Position numbers and translations under genes: made by a program
Notes under the pieces: model-generated
Told to the model about the DNA's origin: nothing
The model's input: the letters and a program-made list of their open reading frames with translations, nothing else
The model's database searches: none
Assembly (NCBI RefSeq): GCF_003755175.1
Contig: NZ_RKHX01000003.1
Coordinates: 62,001-126,000, forward strand
Length of the DNA: 64,000 nt
Direction of reading: 5' to 3'
Source of the DNA: Cellulomonas sp. PhB150
GTDB taxonomy: Bacteria; Actinomycetota; Actinomycetes; Actinomycetales; Cellulomonadaceae
Shown here: piece by piece, positions 10,541 to 18,927 of the stretch
Layout of the letters: each line of letters begins with the position of its first letter
Position numbering within the stretch: position 1 is the stretch's first letter

Positions 10541-11944
10541 CGGTGGCGGGACGTCCTCGCCCGGCGGACGCGGCACGGGCGGGCGGTGCTCGAGCAGGCT
10601 CGATCCGACCAGCAACCTGATCGGTGCGCGTGAGTACGTGATGCCGAGCGGGCTCGTCCAGGTGCACGTCCCGGTGACCGGGTCTCTGGTCGCGTTCCAC
10701 ACCTTGTCGGTCTTCGACTGGTGGTGGTGCTTGCAGCCCGCCCCGAGGTTGTCGTCGGTGGTCTGGCCGTCCGCGGGACGGGCGTGGTCGTACGGCACGA
10801 GGTGGTCGATCTCGCACCGAGCCGCCGGCTGGCGGCAACCCGGTGCGGTGCAGGTGACGTCGCGGGCCAGGACCGTGCCCGTGAGGTCGGCTCCGGGGCG
10901 GTAGGTGACCCGACCGCGCTCCACGAACGTCCCGTTGCGCGGGTCCGTGAGGATCCGACGCCAGGTGCCGTCCTGCGCGAGCTCACGCGCGACGTACGCC
11001 GGGATCGGCCCGTAGCTCTCGAGCTCGCCGGGCAGCTCGTCGAGGCCCAGCAGAGTCGTGGCGGCGACGGTCACGTGGAGCGCGACCTTGCGCCCGTGCC
11101 GGGTCGCCAGGTGCGCGCCTGCGGCGGTCCGGCCGGTGTCGAGGACGTGGCGGAAGATGTCCGCGAACGCATCCGCTCGGCGCTGGTCGACGGTGCGGGT
11201 GTCGCCCGGGGACTTCGCCGCCTCGGCGAGCGCGTCGAGCGCGGTGTACGCGGCGACCGCGTCGGCGGCCGGGAGGAAGGCACCGAACGAGGCCATGGAG
11301 TCAGGACGCCAGGTGAGGTCGATCCCACGGTCCTCCTTGGCCCGCTCGTGGCGCACCTTCGCGGTGCTCGGGTCCGCCGCGAGGCACTCCCGGCGGACGA
11401 CCCGCGTCAGCTGCGGCGCGGTCAGCCCCTCGGACTCCTCGACCGCCCGAGCGATGACGTCGTCCCGCACCTCGCCCTCGGCGAGCGGGAGGGTCTCCTT
11501 AAGAATCAGGTCGACCTTGCGGGCGTCGATCCTTCCCGCGCGCAGCGCGTCTCGCAGCACGGGGTGCGCGGCGACGCCCACGGCACGGTCGGCGAGGACA
11601 CCGGCCGAGTACGAGGTGAGGGTGAGCGCCGCCGCTATCTCGTCCTCGACGTAGCCACGCATCGGACCGGGGCGGTCGATCATGTGGGCGATCGCCGCCG
11701 ACTGCCCCGCGATCGCCATGCTGATGACCTGCTGCCAGGCCGCGACGACCTCGAGCGAGTCCCGCGGGGAGAGCTCGTCGATGGCGAGCCGCTCGACGTG
11801 ACGGGCGATCTCCGCCACCGAGGCCCGTACGGGGAAGATCGGCTGCGTCATCTCGGGGTCCCCGGGGGCGAAGGGGTCCCCGTCGACGTCCGCCGAGACC
11901 GCACGGCTGGACGTCACGAAGCCACCGGCTCGTTCCTTGGCCAC
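10535..11944 (-). CDS. DUF222/13E12-type protein with C-terminal HNH nuclease domain
   Basis: A 469-residue protein. DUF222 spans roughly residues 45-350 (LSPRDSLEVVAAWQQVISMAIAG, ARKVDLILKET, TVDQRRADAFADIF). A C-terminal HNH module has CTAPGC at 365-370, CEIDHLVPY at about 377-385 and GAGCKHHHQSKTD at 401-413. Start GTG 11944 (VAKERAGG) follows AGAGGGGG. The frame stays open to 12760 but without homology. These proteins are abundant in actinobacteria and linked with mobile DNA, and in mycobacteria several are in the LexA regulon. A LexA-like box 30 bp upstream fits that. The target is unknown. Confidence 0.88.
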   Translation of the reverse strand: MAKERAGGFVTSSRAVSADVDGDPFAPGDPEMTQPIFPVRASVAEIARHVERLAIDELSPRDSLEVVAAWQQVISMAIAGQSAAIAHMIDRPGPMRGYVEDEIAAALTLTSYSAGVLADRAVGVAAHPVLRDALRAGRIDARKVDLILKETLPLAEGEVRDDVIARAVEESEGLTAPQLTRVVRRECLAADPSTAKVRHERAKEDRGIDLTWRPDSMASFGAFLPAADAVAAYTALDALAEAAKSPGDTRTVDQRRADAFADIFRHVLDTGRTAAGAHLATRHGRKVALHVTVAATTLLGLDELPGELESYGPIPAYVARELAQDGTWRRILTDPRNGTFVERGRVTYRPGADLTGTVLARDVTCTAPGCRQPAARCEIDHLVPYDHARPADGQTTDDNLGAGCKHHHQSKTDKVWNATRDPVTGTCTWTSPLGITYSRAPIRLLVGSSLLEHRPPVPRPPGEDVPPPF

Positions 11945-11974
11945 GGCTGCCCCCTCTCGTCGTCGTGCGGCTCT

Positions 11975-11990
11975 TCGAACAACTGTACGA
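11975..11990. promoter_or_regulatory. LexA/SOS box
   Basis: TCGAAC, AACT, GTACGA matches the actinobacterial SOS consensus TCGAAC-N4-GTTCGA with one change. It sits 31 bp upstream of the HNH-gene GTG and 57 bp before the divergent SGNH gene, so it could control either or both. Confidence 0.75.
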
Positions 11991-12046
11991 CCGACCACTG
12001 ACACGACCGTCGAGCCCTCGGGTGGGAAGGAGTGCAGAATGCTGCG

Positions 12047-12850
12047 GTGAGCACGACGTCCGACGCCCCCCGCTGGTCCCGCTACGTCGCCATCGGCGAC
12101 TCCTTCACCGAAGGGCTCTGGGACGGCCCGGACGGGCCCGACGCACCGCAGCGCGGCTGGGCGGACCTGCTCGCCTCCCACCTCTCCGCACGCCGCACGG
12201 CCGCGGGCGAGGCACCGCTCGAGTACGCGAACCTCGCGATCCGCGGCCGGCTGCTGCGCCCGATCCTCGTCGAGCAGGTCCCGGCCGCGCTCGCGATGAA
12301 GCCCGACCTCGTGAGCCTCGTCGGCGGCGGCAACGACATCCTGCGCCCGACCGCCGACGTCGACCGGATGGCCCGCAACCTCGAGGCCGGCGTGGTCCGG
12401 CTGCGCGAGGCGGGCGTGGACGTGCTGCTCGGCACGGGTGTCGACGCGGCGGGCAGCCCCCTGGTCAAGGCCACGCGCAACCGCGTCGCAATCTACAACG
12501 CGCTCATCTGGTCGATGGCCCGCCGCCACGGCGCCTACGTCGTGGACCTGTGGGGCATGCGTGCGCTGCAGGACTGGCGCATGTGGGCCGAGGACCGCAT
12601 CCACCTCACCACCGACGGCCACGCCCGGGTCGCGCAGGGCGCGCTCGTCGGGCTGGGGCTGACGCCCGACGACGCCGCGTGGGACGACCCGCTCACGCCC
12701 CTGCCCCCGACCCCGCGGATGCAGCAGGCGCGCGAGGACGCGGCGTGGGTGCGCGAGCACCTCTACCCCTGGGCGACGCGCCGCCTGCGCGGGAAGTCCT
12801 CGGGGGACCTGCGGGTGCCGAAGCGCCCGGAGATCAGCCCAGTCGAGTGA
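12047..12850 (+). CDS. SGNH/GDSL-family hydrolase
   Basis: A 267-residue esterase/lipase fold: block I GDSFTEG with the nucleophile Ser, block III GGGND, and block V DRIHLTTDGH with the catalytic Asp/His. No signal peptide, so likely cytoplasmic. The substrate is not predictable; this family covers acyl esters and carbohydrate esters. Two GTG starts are possible. 12047 gives VSTTSDAP with GGAAGGAG about 14 bases upstream. 12032 would add five residues but overlaps that motif. It ends 3 bp before the convergent exported-protein gene. Confidence 0.88.
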   Translation: MSTTSDAPRWSRYVAIGDSFTEGLWDGPDGPDAPQRGWADLLASHLSARRTAAGEAPLEYANLAIRGRLLRPILVEQVPAALAMKPDLVSLVGGGNDILRPTADVDRMARNLEAGVVRLREAGVDVLLGTGVDAAGSPLVKATRNRVAIYNALIWSMARRHGAYVVDLWGMRALQDWRMWAEDRIHLTTDGHARVAQGALVGLGLTPDDAAWDDPLTPLPPTPRMQQAREDAAWVREHLYPWATRRLRGKSSGDLRVPKRPEISPVE

Positions 12851-12853
12851 CCG

Positions 12854-13969
12854 CTACTTGACGCACGCGACGAACGTCACGGTCCGCGCGGCGTCACCGC
12901 CGCCCGCGTCGCGCACGCCGTACGTGCCCCAGTCGTTCGGCGTGAACCGGTACGTGCTCCCGGACAGCGGCGCGAGCAGGATGCCGCCCGTGCGCACCTC
13001 GACCGTGGCCGCGCTCAGGCCCGCGCTCGTCCGCAGGGCGATCGCCGCCGACATGTCGACGTCGGCCCGCCAGCCTGCGTAGAAGGGATAGGCGCCGGTG
13101 ACGGCCACCGTCGTCGTGATGCACGCGTTGTTGGCGTCGGAGCTGACGGTGGAGCTCTGCGAGTAGGTCAGGGTCGGGTCGTAGGCCGGGGCGGGCGCCG
13201 CGTAGTTGCAGACCGAGATCGTGTACGTCTGCCCGGACGTGATCGTCGCCTTGCTGCCGGTGCCCGTGATCTTGAGCAGACCGCCGACGGCGTTCGCGGT
13301 GGTCCACTGGTAGCCGTTCCACGTGTCCAGCTGGTAGGCGCTCGCGCTTCCCTCGCCGTTGAACGGACGCTGGTTGACGTGCAGGTCCGCGGTCCACGAG
13401 GTCGGGGTCGTCGAGGTGCCGGTGACCGAGATCGTCACGCAGACCTGCTTGCCGTTGCCGGTCGGGGCCCAGACGGGCGTGTTCGGCGGCAGGACCACGT
13501 TGGTCCCCGGGGTCACGGGGCCGTCGGGCGTCGCCGCGAGCGGGGTGTAGCTCCAGGTCGCCGGGACGGGCCAGCCGCCGATGGTCACGTAGACCTTCTC
13601 GGTGGTGGTGGCCGTGAAGGCCGACGACGTCAGGGTGGCCGTCGCGGCCGACACCGTGGTCGTCGCCTCGAACCGCTTGGCGGCGGTCCAGGTCGAGGCG
13701 GTGGGCTCGTAGACCGTCACGACGAGCGCCTTGCCGGCGCACGCCGACGCGTCCAGGTTGCTCACGACGACGCTGGTGGACGTGCCCGACGTGCTGGGGG
13801 TGGACGCGGTGACCGTCTGGCCCGAGCACCGGGCCACGGACGTCAGGTACTGCCGCTTCGAGGTGGTCAGCGACATCGCGGACGCGCTCGCGACCGAGGC
13901 CGTGAGCATCGCGACCAGCGCGATGGCCACGGCGACGACGACGCGCGGTCGCAGGACGCGCCCCGTCAC
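12854..13969 (-). CDS. Secreted Ser/Thr-rich protein of the SipW-type locus
   Basis: A 371-residue protein with a signal peptide (hydrophobic 8-29, ending ASASA), then a beta-rich, very Ser/Thr/Val-rich mature part without membrane anchor or sortase motif. Paired cysteines (for example CSGQ, DASACAG, VCVTIS, VCNYA, NACITT, FVACVK) suggest several disulfides. No known domain recognised. It shares a 4-nt start/stop overlap with the signal peptidase gene, so it is translationally coupled to it. Probable role: surface or fibre component or adhesin handled by that peptidase; this is inferred from context only. Confidence 0.72.
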   Translation of the reverse strand: MTGRVLRPRVVVAVAIALVAMLTASVASASAMSLTTSKRQYLTSVARCSGQTVTASTPSTSGTSTSVVVSNLDASACAGKALVVTVYEPTASTWTAAKRFEATTTVSAATATLTSSAFTATTTEKVYVTIGGWPVPATWSYTPLAATPDGPVTPGTNVVLPPNTPVWAPTGNGKQVCVTISVTGTSTTPTSWTADLHVNQRPFNGEGSASAYQLDTWNGYQWTTANAVGGLLKITGTGSKATITSGQTYTISVCNYAAPAPAYDPTLTYSQSSTVSSDANNACITTTVAVTGAYPFYAGWRADVDMSAAIALRTSAGLSAATVEVRTGGILLAPLSGSTYRFTPNDWGTYGVRDAGGGDAARTVTFVACVK

Positions 13970-14631
13970 GACCGCGCCGCTTCCTGGAGCGCGTCCGGGT
14001 CGGTCGCACCGAGCTCGGGCTCGTCCTGCTTCTGGGACGGCAGCGCGAGGGAGTCCGGCTGCTCGACGGGGTCGGCGGGCGCCTCGTCCTCGGGCGCCTC
14101 AGCCGAACCGCCCGAAACAGGCGCGGCGTCCTCGTCGTCGTTGCGCGGCCACATCAGGAGGGCGAGCGACAGCGCGATCATCCCGCACCAGACGTACGGG
14201 CTCGTGAGCGCAGACCCGAGGAGCGCGAGCTTGGGGATGCGGATCTTCGCGATGCCCACGACGTCGGCGTCCGTGGGCGTGAACGCGTCGATGAAGTCGT
14301 TGTTGTCGCCCTGCAGCGTCCAGCCGTCCGGCGTCCCGTCGACGATGCGGTGGATGATGCGGGCGTCGCCGCCGATGCCCGGGGGCGAGTAGACGACGAT
14401 GTCGCCGACGGCCGGCTGGCCGCACCGCGCGAGCACGATGTCACCGGTGTAGAACGTGGGCTCCATCGAGTGCCCGGACACGACGGTCATCGTCGTGCAG
14501 CCGCCGAGGCTCGTCGGCCACAGGAACCACGCGGCCAGGGCGATCGCGCCGTAGAACAGGACCGAGACGCCAGCACGCAGCACCCGCCGGCGGGTGCCGG
14601 CGGGTGCTGCGGGTGGCGTCTCGGTCGTCAC
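13966..14631 (-). CDS. SipW/ER-type signal peptidase I (S26B)
   Basis: A 221-residue membrane peptidase: N-terminal span at about 22-38, box B SGHSMEPTF with nucleophile Ser55, and RIIHRIVDG placing His94 where ordinary bacterial SPases have Lys. That Ser/His arrangement and the later GDNND motif define the SipW/S26B group. A second span (about 150-170) and a long acidic cytoplasmic tail follow. In Firmicutes SipW processes TasA/TapA biofilm-fibre proteins. Here it lies between two exported proteins: 13 bp after the upstream gene and overlapping the downstream one by 4 nt. It likely matures one or both. Confidence 0.9.
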   Translation of the reverse strand: MTTETPPAAPAGTRRRVLRAGVSVLFYGAIALAAWFLWPTSLGGCTTMTVVSGHSMEPTFYTGDIVLARCGQPAVGDIVVYSPPGIGGDARIIHRIVDGTPDGWTLQGDNNDFIDAFTPTDADVVGIAKIRIPKLALLGSALTSPYVWCGMIALSLALLMWPRNDDEDAAPVSGGSAEAPEDEAPADPVEQPDSLALPSQKQDEPELGATDPDALQEAARS

Positions 14632-14644
14632 AGGCGAGGGTGGG

Positions 14645-15097
14645 TCAGCTGTAGATCGTCAGGCTGACACCCGAGATGTCGTTCGCGACGACGCCGGCGG
14701 GGATCGCGACGGTGAGGACGGACGTCGAGCCGGCCGCGGTGGTCGTCGGGACCGTGGGCGTGCCGGTGGTGACCTCGGACCAGCCGCTCGGCGTCTTGAC
14801 CGCGACCTTGTAGGTGAGGCCGCCGCACTCGGCAGCCAGCGACTTCACGCCGCTGAAGATCACGCTCTGCGCCGAGTAGACACCGGTCGTCGAGTTGAGC
14901 GTCGGCGTGCCGAACGTGACGGGGATGGCCGTCGTGCCCTGGCAGTCGGCGGTGATGGTCGTCGAACCGGCCTGGAACTTGGTGTTGTTCGTCAGGCTCA
15001 GCTGCGACGCGGCGGCGAGCGACATGCCTGCCACGCCGACGACGGCCAGGCCGACTGCGAGCGCCTTGCGGGTCTTCTTCGACTTCGTGGAAGCCAT
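14645..15097 (-). CDS. SipW-dependent-type exported protein (150 aa), TasA-like by context
   Basis: A 150-residue precursor: basic Lys/Arg start (ASTKSKKTRK), a hydrophobic core LAVGLAVVGVAGMSLAAAS, then a small all-beta-looking domain (TITADCQG, FGTPTLNSTTGVYSAQ, LTVAIPAGVVANDISG). This is the shape of alternate-signal-peptide proteins encoded with SipW peptidases. Two cysteines may form a disulfide. ATG 15097 follows AGGAGAAC, so the upstream frame to 15280 is rejected. First gene of a three-gene operon with the peptidase and the 371-residue protein. A polymerising surface subunit is a reasonable guess; sequence alone does not prove it. Confidence 0.72.
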   Translation of the reverse strand: MASTKSKKTRKALAVGLAVVGVAGMSLAAASQLSLTNNTKFQAGSTTITADCQGTTAIPVTFGTPTLNSTTGVYSAQSVIFSGVKSLAAECGGLTYKVAVKTPSGWSEVTTGTPTVPTTTAAGSTSVLTVAIPAGVVANDISGVSLTIYS

Positions 15098-15364
15098 GAT
15101 GTTCTCCTGGGGGTGCGTAGCGAGGGGACTGAGCCCTCGACTCCCCGCCGAAGACCCGTTCACGTTGGTGTGGCCGTGAGGCCGATCGCGAACGTATGTG
15201 GTATCGGCAAGGCACCCCTTCGCGCGGTGGGTGGCTGCACCCAGGGCGTCCGGGATGCCGTTTTCTTTCACCCGGAGCAAATCCTCATCAGGCGCCCAAC
15301 TCGGCCGATCCGGGCGCCACGGATGGACGCGGTCTCCGTCACCCGTCCAGGTGAGAGGCGCGTG

Positions 15365-16516
15365 CTACTCGGGCGGCGCGCCCAGCTTCATGCGGGCCTC
15401 GAGGCGCGCGCCGCGGACCTCACCGGGCGTCAGCGACACCGTCCCGCCCTGCATCTCGAGCCGGCGACGCAGGCGGGCCGTCCCGGACGCGATGCCCGCG
15501 AGCTCGGGGTCGAACAGGGGTCCGTCGTTCTGGACGGCGACGATCAGCCAGCCGTCGACGAGGTCGAGCTCGACCTGGATCGACCCGGCGGGACCGTACT
15601 TGAGCGCGTTGGTCACGCCCTCCTCGACCACCCGGACAGCGAGGAGGCGGTCGGCGACGCCGATGCAGCTCGACGCGGGGTCGTCGAGCGACCGCACCGC
15701 GTCGGACGCGGTCAGCCGGGTGGCGATGCTCGCGGGGATACGGCCGAACAGCGCGCGGACGGCGGGCACGAGGCCCAGCTCGATGCGCTCGGGGTACAGC
15801 AGCCGGCTCATCTGCCGGACGTCGACCTCGCTCGCCTCCGCCAGCTCGTCGCGCACCCACGCGAGGGTCTTCGCGTCGTCGGGGTCGAGCCGGCCGGCGG
15901 CCAGGACCTCGTCGATGCGCGCGTCGATCACCACGAGCTTGCCCTGGAGGGTGCCGTGCAGGCCCTCGGCCACCTCGCGGCGCACGCGGATCTCCTCCTG
16001 CTCGAGCGCGTGGACGGCCATCTCCACCTCGACGGCGTGGCGCTCGGCGGCCCGCGTCGAGCGGCGGTTGCCCCGTCGGACGACGATCGCCCAGCACCCG
16101 ATGGCGGCGGACACCACCCCGATGATGAAGCCGCCCAGCAGCTCCGCCTCGAAGGTGCTCTGCTGCGGGTCGGCGTAGACGTCGAGCGCGGCCTGCGCGA
16201 CGACGCGCACGACCGAGCACACGGCCGCGGACGCGATGACGCCGACCGCGAAGGTCCCGAGGTGCTGGGCCCGGTGCACGCGCATGACGACGAGCCCGAC
16301 GAGCAGCGCCGTGACGCCGATGATGTTGGCCAGGACCCGCCGCCACAGCGAGATCCCCTGCCATCCCGGCACGAAGGTGCTGTAGATGTAGGTGCTCTGC
16401 AGCGACGCGCCGATCGCGTACCCGAGGGCCACGATCGCGGTCGCCCGCACGATCGCCCGGCGGTCGCCGGCGATGTCCTTCGCGCGCTGCGCGACGGCGA
16501 GAGCGGTCTCCGGCAC
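15365..16516 (-). CDS. Sensor histidine kinase (HisKA_3/NarL-type)
   Basis: A 383-residue membrane sensor. Four hydrophobic spans in residues 22-147 form the sensing part. The dimerisation helix carries EVAEGLHGTLQ (His187), and the ATPase domain has VVEEGVTNALKYG (N box) and VQNDGPLF. GTG 16516 follows GGGAGG, so the longer frame to 16870 is rejected. Divergent from its likely response regulator (100 bp between starts) and pointing toward the SipW operon. The kinase lacks the classic DLHD phosphoacceptor spelling but keeps His in place. Signal unknown. Confidence 0.88.
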   Translation of the reverse strand: MPETALAVAQRAKDIAGDRRAIVRATAIVALGYAIGASLQSTYIYSTFVPGWQGISLWRRVLANIIGVTALLVGLVVMRVHRAQHLGTFAVGVIASAAVCSVVRVVAQAALDVYADPQQSTFEAELLGGFIIGVVSAAIGCWAIVVRRGNRRSTRAAERHAVEVEMAVHALEQEEIRVRREVAEGLHGTLQGKLVVIDARIDEVLAAGRLDPDDAKTLAWVRDELAEASEVDVRQMSRLLYPERIELGLVPAVRALFGRIPASIATRLTASDAVRSLDDPASSCIGVADRLLAVRVVEEGVTNALKYGPAGSIQVELDLVDGWLIVAVQNDGPLFDPELAGIASGTARLRRRLEMQGGTVSLTPGEVRGARLEARMKLGAPPE

Positions 16517-16616
16517 GGGCTGCCTCCCTCTGGCCGTCGTGGTCCCCATCGGCCGGGTCGGCACGCTCGTGAGCGTGTCACGCGACGGAAAGACGGGGCA
16601 GACCATACTGGACCCG

Positions 16617-17288
16617 ATGATCAAGCCAGCCACCGGCCCCGTCCGCGTCGCCCTGGTCGAGGACCAGCCGCTGTTCCGCACCATGCTCGAACGGACCCTG
16701 GCGGGCGCCACGGGTCTGCACGTCGTGGCGGCGGTCGGGACGACGACCGAGGCGATGCGCCTGCTGCGCCCCGGGTTCGCCGACGTGGTCGTCCTCGACA
16801 TCGACCTGCCCGACGGCAACGGCATCGCGCTCGGCGTCACGCTGCGCCGCCGCCAGCCGAACCTCGGCATCCTGCTGCTCTCGGCGCACGACGCGATGGA
16901 CCTGCTGCTGGACCTCCCCCAGGACGTCGCCTCGGGCTGGGGCTACCTGTCGAAGACGTCCACGACGAGCGAGGAGGTGCTGATCGGCGCCGTCCAGGCC
17001 GCCGCCGTCGGCGAGACCGTCCTCGACCCGGCCCTGCTCGCGAAGGTCAAGCCGCGCGCCGGGTCGGACGTCGCCCGCCTCACGGACCGGCAGTACGAGG
17101 TCCTGCGCCTGCTGGCCGCCGGGCTGTCCAACGCGGGAATCGGCGAGAAGCTCGGCATCACCGAGAAGTCGGTCCAGAACCACGTCAACGCGACCTACGC
17201 GACGCTCGGCATCGACGCCGACCCGCAGCGCAACCCCCGCGTCAGCGCCGCGCTGCGCCTCCTCGAGGAGTCCGGCCCGGCGCACTGA
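16617..17288 (+). CDS. NarL/LuxR-family response regulator
   Basis: A 223-residue protein. The receiver domain begins VRVALVEDQPLF, with phospho-acceptor Asp61 in VVVLDIDLPDG and the switch Ser in LLLSAHD; the conserved Lys appears in YLSKTS. The C-terminal LuxR helix-turn-helix is LTDRQYEVLRLLAAGLSNAGI...SVQNHVNATYATLGI. Start ATG 16617. It pairs with the divergent histidine kinase and is the best candidate regulator of the neighbouring SipW locus; no binding site could be deduced. Confidence 0.93.
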   Translation: MIKPATGPVRVALVEDQPLFRTMLERTLAGATGLHVVAAVGTTTEAMRLLRPGFADVVVLDIDLPDGNGIALGVTLRRRQPNLGILLLSAHDAMDLLLDLPQDVASGWGYLSKTSTTSEEVLIGAVQAAAVGETVLDPALLAKVKPRAGSDVARLTDRQYEVLRLLAAGLSNAGIGEKLGITEKSVQNHVNATYATLGIDADPQRNPRVSAALRLLEESGPAH

Positions 17289-17321
17289 CGCTCCTCGAGC
17301 TTCTGTCCGGGTGAGACGTGG

Positions 17322-17395
17322 AGCCCCCTATCGGATTCGAACCGATGACCCCCTGTTTACAAGACAGGTGCTCTGGCCGACTGAGCTAAGGAGGC
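17322..17395 (-). tRNA. tRNA-Thr (anticodon TGT)
   Basis: The reverse strand folds as a full cloverleaf: acceptor GCCTCCT pairs with AGGGGGC, D-arm with AGCTCAGTCGG, anticodon stem CCTGT/ACAGG around loop CTTGTAA, T-loop GGTTCGAATCC. CCA is not encoded. It lies between the response regulator and the dsbA-like gene. Confidence 0.97.
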
Positions 17396-17415
17396 GGGCG
17401 GGAACAGCGTACCGA

Positions 17416-17450
17416 GGCCCGGCCCCCGCGGACGCAGCGGGGGCCGGGCC
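17416..17450 (-). terminator. Terminator after the DsbA-like gene
   Basis: A 14-bp GC-only stem (17416-17429 with 17437-17450) with a 7-nt loop, ending six bases past the DsbA-like stop, so it would end that operon before the tRNA. Confidence 0.7.
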
Positions 17451-17455
17451 GGCGG

Positions 17456-18358
17456 TCACTTGGCGGCAGCGGCCTCGACGGCGGCCTTGAGCTCGCCCGG
17501 GTTCTGCCAGGAGCCCGCGAACTCCTTGTCGTCGATGAGGATCGTCGGCGTGGAGACCTTGCCGATGACCGTCTTCATCTCCTCGGTGTTCGCGGCGATC
17601 CAGGGGGAGAAGGTCCGCCACGTGCCGGACTTCTCCGCGTCCGAGCCGTTGACCTTGTAGGTCCCGGTGACCGTGTCGGTGAACGTGTCGGACACGGACG
17701 TCGGCACGCCCGCGCTCGTGGCGATCTCGGCGATCTTCTCGTCGGGCAGGCCGTCGCTGTTCTCGGCGGGCTGGTCGGCGTACAGCGCGGTGAGGAACGG
17801 CGTGAAGTGCTCCGGGTCCTTGTCCGCGACGATCGACACCGCGTTGGCGGCGCGCGAGGAGTAGTAGGTGCCGCTCGAGACGCTGTCGAGGAAGGACACC
17901 GGGAAGTACTTGACCGTGATGCCGTCCTCCTTCGCGAGCGCGTCGAGGTCGGCGCCGTTGATCGCGTCGAACTGCTGGCAGATCGGGCACTGGGTGTCGA
18001 AGTAGACGCTCACCGTGGTGTCGCCGTCGCCGGCCTCGCCGACGCCCGCCTTGCTCACGGGGATGAAGGCGCCCGTCGCGGTCGAGGGTGCCGTCACGTC
18101 CGCGAGCGCGGGCGGCACGACGTCGCTGCCACCGCCGCCGTAGGCGACGTTCCCGTACTGCTCGGCCTTGTCGTTGTTCGTCTTGACGATGAAGCCGACG
18201 ACGCCCGCGAGGGCGACGACGATGACCGCACCGAAGGCGATCACGGCGATGCGGGTGCGCTTGGCCTTGCGCTCCTGCTCGATGCGGAGGAGGCGGGCCT
18301 TCTCGCGCGCCTCGTCACGGCGCTGGTTCTTGCTCGGCTTGGGGTCGTTCGTGGGCAT
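17456..18358 (-). CDS. Membrane-anchored DsbA-like thiol-disulfide protein
   Basis: A 300-residue protein: highly charged cytoplasmic N-terminus (about 1-36), one span at about 37-58 (IAVIAFGAVIVVALAGVVGFIV), then an extracytoplasmic DsbA/thioredoxin-4 domain with active site CPIC in YFDTQCPICQQF and the cis-Pro loop STPTILID. It would oxidise or shuffle disulfides in exported proteins. ATG 18358 follows AGGAG. Last gene of a likely operon with the small membrane protein and the Ser/Thr kinase. Natural clients in this window are the two-cysteine propellers and the SipW-locus proteins, though that is inference. Confidence 0.92.
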   Translation of the reverse strand: MPTNDPKPSKNQRRDEAREKARLLRIEQERKAKRTRIAVIAFGAVIVVALAGVVGFIVKTNNDKAEQYGNVAYGGGGSDVVPPALADVTAPSTATGAFIPVSKAGVGEAGDGDTTVSVYFDTQCPICQQFDAINGADLDALAKEDGITVKYFPVSFLDSVSSGTYYSSRAANAVSIVADKDPEHFTPFLTALYADQPAENSDGLPDEKIAEIATSAGVPTSVSDTFTDTVTGTYKVNGSDAEKSGTWRTFSPWIAANTEEMKTVIGKVSTPTILIDDKEFAGSWQNPGELKAAVEAAAAK

Positions 18359-18398
18359 GGGTGCTCCTGGGTCGGGTGGGGCGAAGGGTGGCGGGGGG

Positions 18399-18899
18399 TC
18401 AGGCCGCCACGGGAGGCCCGCGCCGGGCGATGCCCGCGACGAGCACCCGTCCCACGGGACGGGCCACGAGATGACCGGGGAAGTTCAGCGGCCGCGCGAC
18501 GACCACGTGCACGCGCGAGGTGCGGGCGACGGCACGGCGGACCAGCTGCCGCAGGACGGCTCCCACGCGGGCGACGACCGTCAGCGCGCCGAAGCCGCCG
18601 ATCCCGAGCGCCGCGTAGGCGAGGAGCATCGGCAGGGCGATGCTGAGCAGCAGGACCGCGCTCGTCGACGTCGGACCGGCCCCGAGCGTGCCGTCGGGGC
18701 AGTCGGCCGCGCGGCGCAGGACGGCGAGCCGCATGCCCATGACGCCCGCGGCGCCGTGGGCGTCCACGCACCCCTGCAGCAGCAGCCGCGAGGACACCGT
18801 CGCGAGCGTGCCGACGAGCAGCGCGAGCGCGCCGAGCGCCACGGCGAACGCCGGGCGCGCGGCAGCGGCCACGGGGCGGCGTCGCGCGGTCATGGGCAC
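18399..18899 (-). CDS. Small membrane protein of unknown function (166 aa)
   Basis: A 166-residue protein with two strong membrane spans (about 13-36 and 80-110), an extracytoplasmic loop bearing two cysteines (LQGCVDAHG and AADCPDG), and a basic C-terminal segment rich in Val/Arg. It has no VKOR or DsbB motif. Start is ATG 18899 or ATG 18893. It is 28 bp after the kinase stop and 40 bp before the dsbA-like gene. The two loop cysteines next to a DsbA-like gene hint at a redox partner, without proof. Confidence 0.6.
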   Translation of the reverse strand: MPMTARRRPVAAAARPAFAVALGALALLVGTLATVSSRLLLQGCVDAHGAAGVMGMRLAVLRRAADCPDGTLGAGPTSTSAVLLLSIALPMLLAYAALGIGGFGALTVVARVGAVLRQLVRRAVARTSRVHVVVARPLNFPGHLVARPVGRVLVAGIARRGPPVAA

Positions 18900-18927
18900 A
18901 GGGTAGAGGTCGAAGGTGTGCGGCGGG

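Noticed and set aside
18399-18899. VKOR/DsbB homologue next to the DsbA-like gene
   Set aside because: It has only two strong spans and lacks the CxxC and four-helix pattern of VKOR or DsbB.
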